Notes under the pieces: generated by a model
Databases searched by the model: none
What the model saw: only the letters and a program-made list of their open reading frames with translations
What the model was told of the DNA's origin: nothing
Assembly (NCBI RefSeq): GCF_001642795.1
Contig: NZ_LKEH01000027.1
Location: 254,574-292,323, forward strand
Reading direction: 5' to 3'
DNA length: 37,750 nt
Origin: Pseudomonas viridiflava
GTDB taxonomy: Bacteria > Pseudomonadota > Gammaproteobacteria > Pseudomonadales > Pseudomonadaceae
Made by a program: the position numbers and the translations under genes
Part shown: one piece after another, positions 6,712 to 16,223 of the stretch
Position numbering within the stretch: position 1 is the stretch's first letter
Layout: each line of letters begins with the position of its first letter

Positions 6712-8703
6712 ATGAGCCCACAGCCGATGATTCTCAGCGCGGAGGATCGCGATTACCTCACTGCACTCGGTCCGGCCTCAATGAACGCCGGGCCGAGCGA
6801 GGCGCTGAAAAGCGCCTGGATAGCTTGCCTTGAGGGATGCACCGAGCGGCCTGCAGAAATCAGGCAGGTCATCTGGGATTCTTGGTTACGCAGCGTTGAA
6901 GCCGATATCGATCCGGCCGATGGCGAATACCGTTTCGTCACGCCCGGCGAGTTGAATGCGGCGTTGGCGACGAATCGTGCGCTGATCGCCGCAGCGGCTC
7001 AGGTCATGGGCGGCTTGCTGGCTTATAACCCCAGAGGTCATATCAACCTGACCGACGCACAGGGCACGACCCTGTATTTCTGCGGGCTGGATCTCACGCC
7101 GGTGGGCAGCATATTGCTGGAGTCGGTACAGGGCACAAACTGCACTGGCCTGGCGCTTGCCGAAGATCGACTGGTCTATGTACTGGCCGAGGAGAACTTC
7201 GGTTCAGGCCTGCGACAACGGGGCATGCATTGCGCCGCTGCACCTATCAGAGACGCCGAGGGGCGTACGCTGGCGATGTTGACCCTGACCGCAGAGCCGG
7301 GCTGGTTTCATTTCCATACGCTCGGCACCGTTCAGGCCGCAGCCGAGGCGGTGTCGCGACAGATGGCCTTGCAGGCGCTGCTGGAAGAGCAGCAGGCGGT
7401 GCTTGAGGTGCTCAATGAGGGCTTGGTGGTGTTGAACGGGCAAGGCTGCATAAAAGCACTCAATCGTTACGCCCGACAGCTGTTTCGCGTCGGGCTTGAG
7501 GTGCTGGGCAGTCCCTTTCAACAGCTCGGTCAGAGCGAGCTCACCAATGAAATTCTGCAGCGTGCCGGGGAAGGGGTGCGTGATCTGGATTGCACCTTTG
7601 AGTTGCATGACCGCAGTCATCTGGCGTGTCTGGTTTCGATCTGCCCGCTGGAGCAGGGTGGCCTGATTGTTTCGTTGCGTGAGAAAAGACGGATTCGGGA
7701 TATCACCCACAAGATCATCGGCAGTCAGGCCAGCTACACTTTCGACACCATTCAGGGCAGTTCACGCGCGATACAGGACGCGCTGCACCTGGGTCGGATC
7801 GCCAGTCGTAGTGATTCCACGACACTGATACTGGGCGAGAGCGGTACCGGCAAGGAGTTGTTCGCCCAGGCGATCCATAACGCCAGTGAACGGTGCGGCG
7901 GTCCTTTTGTGGCGGTCAACTGCGGAGCCATTCCGCGGGATCTGGTACAGAGCGAACTGTTTGGTCACACAGAAGGTGCCTTCACCGGCTCGGCTCGCGG
8001 GGGCGCCGCAGGGAAGTTTGAACTGGCTGATGGCGGGACAATCTTTCTCGATGAAATCGGAGACATGTCCTTCGATGCTCAAGTCAGTCTGCTGCGGGTT
8101 CTGCAGGAAGGCGAAGTGACCCGTGTCGGGGCGAAGAAATCGCAACGGGTGAACGTGCGGATCATCGCGGCGACTCATCGCAATCTGAGTCAGGCGGTGG
8201 CTGACGGAGCCTTTCGTGAAGACCTCTATTACCGTCTCAACGTGCTGAACCTGACCGTGCCTCCCTTGCGAATGCGGCGCGAGGACGTGCCCTTGTTGGC
8301 GCGCCACTTTCTCGTTCGCTGTGCCCGCTCGCTGCGCAAGCCCGTGCGCGATTTTTCGCAGGAGGCATTGGATACCCTGTGCGGCTATCACTGGCCGGGC
8401 AATGTGCGAGAGCTGGAAAATATCATCGAACGCGCGACCAATCTCGCTACGAATGAGCGTGTTCAGCTCAGTGACCTGCCACTTGAAATCCGGCAAGGTT
8501 TGCGCCCACTGGCACCGGGGATCGTGTCCGAGATTCGGACAACGCCTGACCTTGGCGCTTATGAGATGAACGCAATCGCTGCCGCCCTTGAGGAAACGCG
8601 AGGCAACATTCGTCAGGCTGCCCAGCGGCTGAAGGTCTCGCGCGGCGGTCTGTACAACAAGATGGAACGCTACGGACTGAAGGCCGAGGCGTTCCGATCA
8701 TGA
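6712..8703 (+). CDS. Sigma54-dependent activator, AcoR-like (GAF-PAS-AAA+-HTH)
   Basis: A 663-residue enhancer-binding protein. A GAF-type sensor occupies about residues 75-215 (GLALAEDRLVYVLAEENF, then GMHCAAAPIRDAEGRTLAML), followed by a PAS-like segment at 225-320. The AAA+ domain (about 345-580) has Walker A GESGTGKE at 375-382 and Walker B GGTIFLDE at 442-449. The sigma54-contacting loop at 422-427 reads GAFTGS instead of GAFTGA, with the essential Thr kept. A Fis-type helix-turn-helix is at 615-655 (IRQAAQRLKVSRGGLYNKME). It has no phosphoacceptor domain, so a small ligand probably signals through the GAF domain. It is divergent from, and very likely activates, the dehydrogenase-isomerase-binding protein operon. 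The Shine-Dalgarno is weak. Confidence 0.9.
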   Translation: MSPQPMILSAEDRDYLTALGPASMNAGPSEALKSAWIACLEGCTERPAEIRQVIWDSWLRSVEADIDPADGEYRFVTPGELNAALATNRALIAAAAQVMGGLLAYNPRGHINLTDAQGTTLYFCGLDLTPVGSILLESVQGTNCTGLALAEDRLVYVLAEENFGSGLRQRGMHCAAAPIRDAEGRTLAMLTLTAEPGWFHFHTLGTVQAAAEAVSRQMALQALLEEQQAVLEVLNEGLVVLNGQGCIKALNRYARQLFRVGLEVLGSPFQQLGQSELTNEILQRAGEGVRDLDCTFELHDRSHLACLVSICPLEQGGLIVSLREKRRIRDITHKIIGSQASYTFDTIQGSSRAIQDALHLGRIASRSDSTTLILGESGTGKELFAQAIHNASERCGGPFVAVNCGAIPRDLVQSELFGHTEGAFTGSARGGAAGKFELADGGTIFLDEIGDMSFDAQVSLLRVLQEGEVTRVGAKKSQRVNVRIIAATHRNLSQAVADGAFREDLYYRLNVLNLTVPPLRMRREDVPLLARHFLVRCARSLRKPVRDFSQEALDTLCGYHWPGNVRELENIIERATNLATNERVQLSDLPLEIRQGLRPLAPGIVSEIRTTPDLGAYEMNAIAAALEETRGNIRQAAQRLKVSRGGLYNKMERYGLKAEAFRS

Positions 8704-8730
8704 CCGGCTGCGCGCAACCCCTCGCATGAA

Positions 8731-11034
8731 TCACGCGTTGATCGAGGTCAGCCGCACCGGCACCGATTTCGCCGCTGGCACCTTGCTGCGCTCGGCATGG
8801 TGCCAGATCGGGATCAGTGCGTTGCACTCCGGGTAATAAGCGCCAGCGCACCCTTCTGGAATGTCGTAGGCGATGATTTCGAACGGCCCGACCTGACGCT
8901 TCACCTCGGGCTCCACGGCAGTAGTCAGCAGGACGCGCTCACCGACCTTGAAGCCCAGCCGCTCGATGTCATTGCAGTGCATGAAGATCACCTCGCGGGT
9001 TCCGCTTACACCTCGAAAACGGTCGTCATAGCCGTAGATGGTGGTGTTGAATTGATCGTTGCTGCGTAGCGTCATCAGTTGCAACACGTCGCGAGCAGAT
9101 TCTGGCTGCGCGATGTCGTCGTTTTCGACCAGCGTGGTCGGCGTGACGAACTGTGCCTTGCCACTTTCGGTGTTCCATTTGCGCTGCGCGGCGGCGAGCG
9201 GGCGATGAAAGCCACCTGGTTCGGCCATGCGGGTTTCCATGTCGTGAAAGATTTCCGGATAGATGCTGCCGATGGCTGTTCTGATTTTCGTGTAATCGTT
9301 GCTCCATTTTTGCCAGTCAATCAAACAGCCATCGGGCACGGTGGCGGCAGCAAGCCCGGCGACAATGCTTGCCTCCGCCCGGACAGCAGGGCCTACCGGC
9401 TGGGCGCTGCCTTTCCAGCCATGAATACAGCCGGTGCTGTCTTCGGTCGTGTAGGTTTGCTCAATGCCATTTTGCCGGTCGATCTCGATACGCCCCAGGC
9501 ACGGCAGCAACCAGGTGTTGTGCGCTGGCACCAGATGCGTGCGATTGAGTTTGGTCGCGATCTGGACGCTCAGGTCCAGCCCATGCCAGGCCGGTTCCAT
9601 CCGGGAGGTGTCGGGGATGGCCCGCAGGAAATTACCGCCCAGGCCGATAAAACCTTTTACACGACCCTCGAGGATGCCTTCGCAGGCGTCCACCGTCGCC
9701 ATGCCTTTCTGTTCCGGGACCTTGAAGCCGAAGTGCTGCTCAATCAGGTCAGCCGGGACTTTTTTCGGGTCTTCGGTGATGCCGACGGTCCGCTGGCCCT
9801 GCACGTTGGAGTGGCCACGCACCGGGCAGATACCGGCTCCCGGCTTGCCGATATTGCCGCGCATCAGCATCAGGTTCACCAGCATTTGTACGTTGGTCAC
9901 ACCACGCCGATGCTGGGTGAGGCCCATTCCATAGACAAACATGACACGCTGACTGCGCGCATAAACATTCGCAGCGGCTTCCAGCGCCCCTCGTGTCAGG
10001 CCGCTCTGGCGCTCCAGTTCCGACCAGGTGCTGTGGCGAACGTAGTCTGTGAAAGCGTCGAAGCCCTCGGTATGGCTGGCGATGAATGCGTGGTCCAGAA
10101 CGGGCGGCGTACCGTTTGCGGTGGCTTTATCTTCCATTTCCAGCAAGGCCTTGGCGATACCGGTCATGGCGGCCGTGTCACCGCCAGTGGCCACCTGATG
10201 ATATTGCGTGCTGATAACGGTCGAGCCGGGGATCAGCATCTCGCCGGGCGATTGCGGATTGACGAAGCGCTCCAGCCCGCGCTCGCGCAGCGGGTTGAAG
10301 GTGATGATTGGCACGTCTCGCTGGCGCGCCTCCTGCAATTGATGAAGCATGCGCGGGCTGTTGCTGCCGACATTCTGGCCGAAGAAAAACAGGCAGTCGG
10401 TGTGCTCGAAATCGTCCAGCGTCACAGTGCCGACAGGCACGCCGATGCTTTCCTGCAAGCCCACCGAGGTGCTCTCGTGGCACATGTTGGAACTGTCGGG
10501 CAGGTTGTTGGTGCCATAGGCGCGAGCGAACAACTGGTACATGAACGACGTTTCCAGCGAAGCGCGCCCTGAGGCGTAGAACACCACGCTGTCCGGCTCC
10601 ATGCTCTTGAGTTGTGCGCCGATCTCCCGGTAAGCCTCTTCCCAGGATGTTTCCAGGTAACGGTCACTTTTGGCGTCGTAGCGCAGGGGATGGGTCAGCC
10701 GGCCGTGTTGCTCCAGATCGTAGTCGGCCCAGCCGCGCAACTCGCTGAGCGTGTGCCCGGCAAAAAAGGCCGGGTCGGTTTTCAGCGACGTCAGCTCCCA
10801 GGCAGTCGCCTTGGCACCGTTTTCACAGAACTCCAGTGCGCGCGGGTGGCCGGGCTTGGCCCACGCACAACTGACGCAGGCAAAACCATCGGGTTTGTTC
10901 TGTTTCAACAGGGCAACGGCTGGCTTGGTCAGCGCTTTCTCCCGCCAGAGAATCTGCGCCACCGACTTTGCCGACCCCCAGCCGCCGCTGGCGTTGGTGT
11001 AGGGTTTGAAACGGGTCTTGGGGTAAATCAGCAT
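8731..11034 (-). CDS. FdhF/YdeP-family molybdopterin oxidoreductase
   Basis: A 767-residue bis-MGD molybdoenzyme of the FdhF/YdeP group. Start chosen at ATG 11034, with GGAG about eight bases upstream; the longer open frame to 11142 adds a sequence without similarity. Cys53, Cys56 and Cys70 (ACVSCAWAKPGHPRALEFC) are candidates for part of a [4Fe-4S] site. Cys185 in NMCHESTS is at the molybdenum-ligand position, so this is a Cys and not a Sec form. Cofactor-binding segments such as FFFGQNVGSNSPRM, IITFNPLRERG and GGNFLRAIPD follow, with a C-terminal MGD domain (RSNDQFNTTIYG to the end). No signal peptide, electron-transfer subunit or fdhD is adjacent. YdeP-like proteins have been linked to acid resistance in enterics; the substrate here is unknown. 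Confidence 0.88.
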   Translation of the reverse strand: MLIYPKTRFKPYTNASGGWGSAKSVAQILWREKALTKPAVALLKQNKPDGFACVSCAWAKPGHPRALEFCENGAKATAWELTSLKTDPAFFAGHTLSELRGWADYDLEQHGRLTHPLRYDAKSDRYLETSWEEAYREIGAQLKSMEPDSVVFYASGRASLETSFMYQLFARAYGTNNLPDSSNMCHESTSVGLQESIGVPVGTVTLDDFEHTDCLFFFGQNVGSNSPRMLHQLQEARQRDVPIITFNPLRERGLERFVNPQSPGEMLIPGSTVISTQYHQVATGGDTAAMTGIAKALLEMEDKATANGTPPVLDHAFIASHTEGFDAFTDYVRHSTWSELERQSGLTRGALEAAANVYARSQRVMFVYGMGLTQHRRGVTNVQMLVNLMLMRGNIGKPGAGICPVRGHSNVQGQRTVGITEDPKKVPADLIEQHFGFKVPEQKGMATVDACEGILEGRVKGFIGLGGNFLRAIPDTSRMEPAWHGLDLSVQIATKLNRTHLVPAHNTWLLPCLGRIEIDRQNGIEQTYTTEDSTGCIHGWKGSAQPVGPAVRAEASIVAGLAAATVPDGCLIDWQKWSNDYTKIRTAIGSIYPEIFHDMETRMAEPGGFHRPLAAAQRKWNTESGKAQFVTPTTLVENDDIAQPESARDVLQLMTLRSNDQFNTTIYGYDDRFRGVSGTREVIFMHCNDIERLGFKVGERVLLTTAVEPEVKRQVGPFEIIAYDIPEGCAGAYYPECNALIPIWHHAERSKVPAAKSVPVRLTSINA

Positions 11035-11200
11035 CGGTCGCTCCAGGCCATTAAGCAGGCTGCTTGATAAGGCTGGGACGAAGCCGACCGGAGAAAGGTT
11101 CAGCGGATTTCGAGGCGGCAGGCGTCTTCGAACAACGCTCAAGGACTTCAGCTGGACGAACGGCTGACTCGCAGGTCTGTGCGTGAGTCGTAAAGCCTTC

Positions 11201-11223
11201 GGCAGGCCCGCACAGAGCCTGCC
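11201..11223. other. Stem-loop downstream of the VirK-like gene
   Basis: GGCAGGC and GCCTGCC form a perfect 7-bp stem with a 9-base loop, 16 bases after the stop of the minus-strand VirK-like gene. There is no following T-run, so a terminator role is only possible. Confidence 0.35.
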
Positions 11224-11238
11224 TTGGACACAACAATC

Positions 11239-11667
11239 CTACTTGGCTGTGAAGAAGCTCAAGCCCTTGCCAACCGCGCAGTCGTAACTCACGGCCTGTC
11301 CGGTCTGCTGGTAGCCAGGAACACTGAGCGTGGTCATGCTGAAATCGGCTTTGCCGTCAGGTTTCACGCGGTAGCGAATGAATTGCTCGATAGGCTTGTT
11401 ATCCCGATCAAGCGTGAAGTGTGTGTCCGAGAACGCCAGCATGCCATCGGGCGTGATTCGATAGGCATCGATACGTTTACCGCCCTGGGTCTTTGACGGC
11501 TCCGCGCCCTTGATCGAGGACGTGCACTGTCCGAGATCGATCACTACCGACACCGACTCGCCGGTGTTCAAGGCTTTGATGATGGAAGGCTGGTCGCGAA
11601 GGGCGTCGCCTGCGAAAGCGAAGGCGGGCAGTGACAGGGCAATGAATGCAGCGCAGTAACGTTTCAT
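11239..11667 (-). CDS. VirK-family small secreted protein
   Basis: A 142-residue protein with a clear signal peptide (MKRYCAAFIALSLPAFAFA, cleavage before GDAL). The mature part resembles the VirK family first described in Agrobacterium: LNTGESVSVVIDLGQCTS near the start, GKRIDAYRITPDGMLAFSD in the middle and a C-terminal aromatic/Cys region. Two cysteines of the mature protein (in LGQCTS and SYDCAV) could form a disulfide. The molecular function of the family is not established. It has GGAG before the ATG and stands alone between the molybdoenzyme and the chemoreceptor. The family call rests on recognition of the overall pattern. Confidence 0.7.
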   Translation of the reverse strand: MKRYCAAFIALSLPAFAFAGDALRDQPSIIKALNTGESVSVVIDLGQCTSSIKGAEPSKTQGGKRIDAYRITPDGMLAFSDTHFTLDRDNKPIEQFIRYRVKPDGKADFSMTTLSVPGYQQTGQAVSYDCAVGKGLSFFTAK

Positions 11668-11908
11668 GATTGAGTCTCCAGCAATGCAGACCGGTCTTCG
11701 TCACGCTGCTACAAGTGTGTTGCAACGTGACAGGGACCGCTCAAATCCGGGGTTATTAGGCAGCGCGAACCCTACCATAAGGCTTTTCCCGGATGGGCCT
11801 CCTGTCGCAGTGGCCAACATGAAAGTTTGTCCGGTTATCCTTTTCAGACATCTGCCGATACAAATGATGGTGGCAATATGGTCGCCGCATTGAGGAAGAG
11901 GGTTGGAA

Positions 11909-13537
11909 ATGCTGAGACAGCTGAAAATCGCAGTCAGAACGGCCGTTTGCTTTACGCTGATGGTGGTTCTCGTCATCGGGCTCGGGGTTTTCAGCCTTCA
12001 ACAGCTACGCAGCATTCGTGAACAGTCCCTGGAGATCGAAAACGACTCGCTGCCAGGCATCGCACTGGGCGATGACATCTCGCTGGCGTTCGAGAAAACC
12101 CGTACCACGGCGATGAAAATGCTGTCGACTCATACGGATCAGCAGGTCGAACAGGTGCACGCGGAATTGCTGGAAAAGAAGGCCGGTTTTCAGAAGGCCA
12201 TGCAAGCCTACGCCCCATTGATCACCTCCGAGGACGAGCGGGCTTTGATCAACCAGCTCGGCGCGGGGTATCAGTCTTATGCTCAGGGTGCTGAGCGGGT
12301 CTACCAGTTGGTCAAGGACAATCAGGTCGAGGCCGGTCAGCAACTGGCCTGGGTCGAGATGAAGGCCATCGCCGAAAGCATGGAAGCGCTGGTCGGCAAG
12401 CTGGAAAAGCTCAATGACGCCTCGGAAGAAGAATCGAGCGCCAATGCCACCAGCGTTTACGGCAGCGCTTTCTCCGTCACCCTGGCGGTCATGCTGCTGG
12501 CGGTACTGCTCACCGTACTGCTTGCCTGGCGCCTGTCGCGCAGCCTTTCAGTGCCCATCAGTCAGGCACTGTTGACCTCGGAAACCATTGCCTCAGGTGA
12601 TCTGCGACCTACCGGCGTAGACCGCGCAGGTACCGATGAGGCCGCGCTCTTGCTGCAATCGATGGAGCAGATGCGCCTCAGCCTGAGCAAGACATTGACC
12701 CACGTGGGCGACGCTGCGAACCAACTGGCCTCGGCGACTGAAGAAATGAACGCGTTGATCGTCGATAGCAACAATGATCTGGTGGCGCAGAACAGCGAAA
12801 TCGAAATGGCCGCAACGGCGGTAACCGAGATGAGTCAGGCCGTGGATGAGGTGGCACGCAATGCCGTGGCCACGTCGCAGGAGTCCAAGGCATCTTCAGC
12901 GTCTGCGCGCCAGGGTCAGGACGAACTCGATCACACCGTCAAATCGATTCTTGAACTCACTCAGAACGTCGGCACAGCGTCTCACGAAGCAAAATCGCTG
13001 GCCACTCGAACGCTGGACATCACCAAGGTGCTGGACGTCATTCGCGCCGTGTCGGAGCAGACCAACCTGCTGGCGCTCAACGCCGCTATCGAGGCCGCTC
13101 GCGCCGGAGATGCAGGGCGTGGCTTCGCTGTGGTTGCCGATGAAGTCCGCGCGCTGGCGCATCGCACCAGCGAGTCGACCCGCGAGATCGAAACCATGAT
13201 CGGGCATATCCAGCTGGGCACTCAAAGTACATTGACGGCCCTTGAGGTCAGCACCGAACAGGCGCAAAAGACCCGGCAGCAGGCCGAGTCGGCCAATGCG
13301 GCGCTGGCGTTGATTGCGAAGTCAGTCGCGGTCATCGATGAACGCAACACCATGATCGCCACCGCGTCTGAGCAACAGGCAGAGGTTGCACGTGAAGTGG
13401 ACCGCAATCTGGTGCGCATTCGCGACCTGTCCGCACACTCGGCGGTCCGCACCGGGCAGACCGGGAGTGCCAGCCAGTCGCTGGCAGAGTTGGCCAATGG
13501 TTTGAACACCACACTGGGGCAATTTACGTTGCGTTGA
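11909..13537 (+). CDS. Methyl-accepting chemotaxis protein
   Basis: A 542-residue inner-membrane chemoreceptor. Transmembrane helix 1 is at about residues 10-32. A periplasmic four-helix-bundle-type sensor follows to about 185 and TM2 is at about 188-210 ([15 protein letters not shown]). After that come a HAMP domain (to about 265) and a long cytoplasmic coiled-coil signalling domain. The conserved hairpin tip is intact ([20 protein letters not shown], then [18 protein letters not shown]). No C-terminal pentapeptide tether is seen. The ATG at 11909 is preferred over the in-frame TTG at 11903, with GAGGAAGAGGG a few bases upstream. The ligand is unknown. The location next to the nit cluster may be coincidental. 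Confidence 0.92.
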   Translation: MLRQLKIAVRTAVCFTLMVVLVIGLGVFSLQQLRSIREQSLEIENDSLPGIALGDDISLAFEKTRTTAMKMLSTHTDQQVEQVHAELLEKKAGFQKAMQAYAPLITSEDERALINQLGAGYQSYAQGAERVYQLVKDNQVEAGQQLAWVEMKAIAESMEALVGKLEKLNDASEEESSANATSVYGSAFSVTLAVMLLAVLLTVLLAWRLSRSLSVPISQALLTSETIASGDLRPTGVDRAGTDEAALLLQSMEQMRLSLSKTLTHVGDAANQLASATEEMNALIVDSNNDLVAQNSEIEMAATAVTEMSQAVDEVARNAVATSQESKASSASARQGQDELDHTVKSILELTQNVGTASHEAKSLATRTLDITKVLDVIRAVSEQTNLLALNAAIEAARAGDAGRGFAVVADEVRALAHRTSESTREIETMIGHIQLGTQSTLTALEVSTEQAQKTRQQAESANAALALIAKSVAVIDERNTMIATASEQQAEVAREVDRNLVRIRDLSAHSAVRTGQTGSASQSLAELANGLNTTLGQFTLR

Positions 13538-13567
13538 TCGGTCGTCGGTCTCGAGTTCTGCAGTGCT

Positions 13568-13592
13568 GGCAATTCGTTCTCGTCGGATTGCC
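13568..13592. other. Stem-loop between convergent chemoreceptor and nitH genes
   Basis: GGCAAT and ATTGCC can pair around a 13-base loop in the 68-base gap between the two stop codons. No T-run follows on either strand, so this is a weak candidate for a transcript end. Confidence 0.25.
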
Positions 13593-13605
13593 GCCCGGCT
13601 CATGA

Positions 13606-14838
13606 TTACTCGGTGGTGCGTACAGAAGAGACCTTCTCTACGACATGACGCGCGTCACGCGAGATGCCGGAGAACCTTCCCGATCCCCAGGTGTGCAGCC
13701 ATGGCAAACCGAGGAAATACAGGCCTTTCTGCGCTGTAATACCGCGCGTATGGCCTGGGTAGGAGCGACCATTGAACACCGGTACATCGACCCAGCTGAA
13801 ATCCGGCTGAAAGCCAATGCACCAGATGATGCTGGTAATGTCGCTGTGCGACAGGTCCAGTTCGGTGGTCTCGCCCTCCGGCGTCCACAGGGGGGCATAA
13901 GCCACACCGGCGGGTGCGTCGATGTCGTGTTCGGCAATGTATTTGTCGATGCTGGCGTTGATGCGGTTGTAAACAGCATCGGCAGCGTCGAGGTTTGCAG
14001 CAAGGTCGGTTGCAAATTGCAGGCGTGTGCCGTCCAGGCTGTTAAGACGACCAAACAGTCGCATGCCCTCAGTAGCAAAGCGGCGCAAATCGATATCGCG
14101 GCCTCCGTCCCGTCCCGTCACGTAGTGGTTGGTGTTATCACGCACACCTTCACGCAGCGGATGAGCATCGACGCCGATGTCGTAGTAACCCATGTCCGCC
14201 AACCAGTCGACGACATCCCGGCCGCGGTGAAAGCGCGCGCACCGCGGCGCATCGCCGACTGCCAGAAATACCTTGCGACCGGCCAGGTGCAGGTCCTCGG
14301 CGATCTGTGCACCCGATTGCCCGGATCCCACCACCAGTACCGCTCCTGCGGGCAGGGCCTGGGGACTGCGGTATTGCTCCGAATGGAGCTGAGTTATCCC
14401 GGTCGGCAGACGCTCGGCCAATCGCGGGATAATCGGAGTGTGGTAGCCGCCGCTTGCGACGATGACCTGATCTGCCGTGAATTCGCCAAGCGTCGTTGTC
14501 AGGCGATAACCGCCTTCAGGTCTGGTGGTCATATGGAGCACTGCGCAGCCCTCCCGCACGGGGGCATTGACCCTGGCAATAAAGCCATCCAGATATGCAA
14601 GGATCTCGTCTTTTTTCATGAATCCGTGCGGATCATTGCCGGCATACGGATAGCCGGGAAGATCACACTGCCAGTTGGGCGTCACCAGGCAAAAGGCATC
14701 CCAGCGCTGATTGCGCCAGGTGTGAGTCAGGCTGTGCTTTTCCAGCACAACATGATCAATGTCGTGCTGCTGCAGGTAGTAGCTGGCCGATAACCCGGCC
14801 TGGCCCCCACCGACGACAATTGTGCTGTAGTGAGTCAT
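13606..14838 (-). CDS. nitH: FAD-dependent oxidoreductase of the Nit1C cluster (MSMEG_0569 family)
   Basis: A 410-residue flavoprotein resembling flavin-containing monooxygenases. The FAD-binding motif GGGQAGLSASYYLQ lies at the N-terminus and a second Rossmann motif for NAD(P)H (VVGSGQSGAQIAEDLH) near residue 165. The C-terminal FAD segment is around IIWCIGFQPDFSW. Start at ATG 14838 with AAGGAACAC upstream; the longer frame to 14880 overlaps the preceding gene and adds nothing recognisable. It is the last gene of the nitB-H operon, 28 bases after nitG. Within Nit1C clusters the flavoprotein is a conserved member; its reaction is unknown and it may oxidise a nitrogenous intermediate. Identification rests on sequence pattern plus complete cluster context. 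Confidence 0.9.
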   Translation of the reverse strand: MTHYSTIVVGGGQAGLSASYYLQQHDIDHVVLEKHSLTHTWRNQRWDAFCLVTPNWQCDLPGYPYAGNDPHGFMKKDEILAYLDGFIARVNAPVREGCAVLHMTTRPEGGYRLTTTLGEFTADQVIVASGGYHTPIIPRLAERLPTGITQLHSEQYRSPQALPAGAVLVVGSGQSGAQIAEDLHLAGRKVFLAVGDAPRCARFHRGRDVVDWLADMGYYDIGVDAHPLREGVRDNTNHYVTGRDGGRDIDLRRFATEGMRLFGRLNSLDGTRLQFATDLAANLDAADAVYNRINASIDKYIAEHDIDAPAGVAYAPLWTPEGETTELDLSHSDITSIIWCIGFQPDFSWVDVPVFNGRSYPGHTRGITAQKGLYFLGLPWLHTWGSGRFSGISRDARHVVEKVSSVRTTE

Positions 14839-14866
14839 TTGCGTGTTCCTTTTGATGGGGGAGTGG

Positions 14867-15193
14867 TCAGATGTCGCCAAATCCGGAGTAATGGACTTTC
14901 CCGCTGCCCTGTTCCTTGACTTCCAGAACTGTCACCTGCGCCTCGGCGGTCGTGAATCTGCGCGCCATCATGCGAATCCCGCTCAGGCTGTCCATCGCTG
15001 AACTGCAGTAGAAACCTTTGACGGCCTTGACCCGCTCGGAGGCTGCATTCAGGCCCGCATCGGCGCGCTGCAAAAAATCGGGCAGGGTGTAGGAAGCGCC
15101 TTGAGTCAGATGTTGATGAATCACGGTAGAGGGCGAATACACGTTGCTTTCCTGGCCATCCGGCCAGCGCAAACGAATGTTGACTGCGGGCAT
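14867..15193 (-). CDS. nitG: Nit1C small conserved protein (MSMEG_0570 family)
   Basis: A 108-residue protein starting MPAVNIRLRWPDGQESNVYS. It matches the small protein found in this position of Nit1C clusters and called a nitrogen-starvation response protein. Start chosen at ATG 15193, with AAGGAG eight bases upstream; the nitF stop codon ends one base before it, so translation is probably coupled. The longer upstream frame runs back into nitF and is not real. No catalytic motif or membrane segment is visible. Function is unknown; the size and acidic-basic mix would suit a small partner protein. Confidence 0.82.
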   Translation of the reverse strand: MPAVNIRLRWPDGQESNVYSPSTVIHQHLTQGASYTLPDFLQRADAGLNAASERVKAVKGFYCSSAMDSLSGIRMMARRFTTAEAQVTVLEVKEQGSGKVHYSGFGDI

Positions 15194-15194
15194 A

Positions 15195-16223
15195 TCAATG
15201 CTCCTTGACGTCGAAAAGGTGGCGTAACCGGGGGTAACTGAAACCGGTGAAAGGCTGTCGCGCCAGATCCCAGAACACTTCGCTTTCCGAGCCATGGTTG
15301 ACCTGCAGGCGCGCGCTGTCGTCGGTCTCGCCGATGCAGGCGCAGTGCAGGCCTTCATGAGCGAAGGCAGCCTTGACCGTGGATAAGTCCCTGGGGTCCA
15401 GCGTCAGCAGAAATCCATAGCTGGGAAATGCTTGCAGCCAGCGCGCAAATGGCGCGTCGGCGGGTCGGGGAACGGCGGACAGATCAATCGCCGCACCGCA
15501 GGCCGTGGGCTCAAGCAACATGAGCAAGGTGCCCAGAATCCCGGCGTTGCTGACATCTTTGGCTGCCGTCAGCAGTCCGGCCTCGGCTAGCCGTGGGATA
15601 ACCTCAAGCTTCGCTCGCAAGCGCACGTGCGTGTCATTCTCGAACGCTTTCCAGTAGGGCGCGTCACCATGCCACTCGCCATCGAGGTCAACGGCCATGG
15701 CAATGATCTGTCCAGGCGCAACGTGCAAGGTCGATAGCAGGGCGCGGGCCCAACCTGTCACTGCAACTGCCAACGCTGCGGGGTTACCGGGCGCCTGACT
15801 GGTGTGGCCTCCCGCCAGGATCAGACCGTAGGCCGCACAGGCCGCCTGGATACCCGCCATGACCTGATCGGCGGCCTTCTCGTCATGGTGCCAGTAAGCA
15901 TTCACGACAGCAGTGGCACGTCCGCCCATCGCGGTAATGTCGCTCACGTTGGCCATTACGGCGGACCATCCTGCAAACCAGGGGGCCTGTTCGACGAACG
16001 CTGGAATCATCCCCTCGATTGCCAGTAGCTGATACTGATCACCGCACCGAATGGCGGCCGTGTCATCACCCGGCAGTGCGTATACACTCTCTCGTGTAGG
16101 GGCCACTGCGGAGCAACTGCCGGCCGGCGTCTGTATCGCCATTTTCGAGCGCATTGCGGGCGTGTCCCGAAGTTCGGCGAGCAAGGCTTTCAATACAGAC
16201 TCGGTCGCACACGCGTTAGCCAT
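15195..16223 (-). CDS. nitF: AIR synthase (PurM)-related protein of the Nit1C cluster (sll0787 family)
   Basis: A 342-residue protein of the PurM/ThiL/SelD ATP-binding superfamily. GDDTAAIRCGDQYQLLAIEG near residue 52 corresponds to the nucleotide/metal strand. WSAVMANVSDITAMGGRATA is the typical dimer-interface and Mg-binding segment, and LILAGGHTSQAPGNP the glycine-rich region; a C-terminal PurM_C-like domain follows. Members of this superfamily phosphorylate or activate a carbonyl or amide with ATP. In some organisms this gene is fused to the GNAT gene; here they are separate and overlap by 8 bases (16216-16223). The exact reaction is unknown. Confidence 0.88.
   Translation of the reverse strand: MANACATESVLKALLAELRDTPAMRSKMAIQTPAGSCSAVAPTRESVYALPGDDTAAIRCGDQYQLLAIEGMIPAFVEQAPWFAGWSAVMANVSDITAMGGRATAVVNAYWHHDEKAADQVMAGIQAACAAYGLILAGGHTSQAPGNPAALAVAVTGWARALLSTLHVAPGQIIAMAVDLDGEWHGDAPYWKAFENDTHVRLRAKLEVIPRLAEAGLLTAAKDVSNAGILGTLLMLLEPTACGAAIDLSAVPRPADAPFARWLQAFPSYGFLLTLDPRDLSTVKAAFAHEGLHCACIGETDDSARLQVNHGSESEVFWDLARQPFTGFSYPRLRHLFDVKEH

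Noticed and set aside
9079..10572. Long open frame (497 codons) on the plus strand opposite the molybdoenzyme gene
   Set aside because: It has no recognisable motif or Shine-Dalgarno and lies fully antisense to a convincing gene; it is a GC-driven shadow frame.
11821..11861. Possible flagellar sigma28 promoter before the chemoreceptor (GAAAGTTT at 11821 and GCCGATAC at 11854)
   Set aside because: The two elements are separated by 25 bases instead of about 11, and no better -35 element is at the right distance from the -10-like sequence.
13645..14793. 382-codon plus-strand frame opposite nitH
   Set aside because: Antisense shadow; the nitH reading frame has clear FAD and NAD(P)H motifs.
14839..14880. 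Longer N-terminus for nitH starting at 14880
   Set aside because: It overlaps nitG, lacks similarity to flavoprotein N-termini, and the ATG at 14838 has the better ribosome-binding site.
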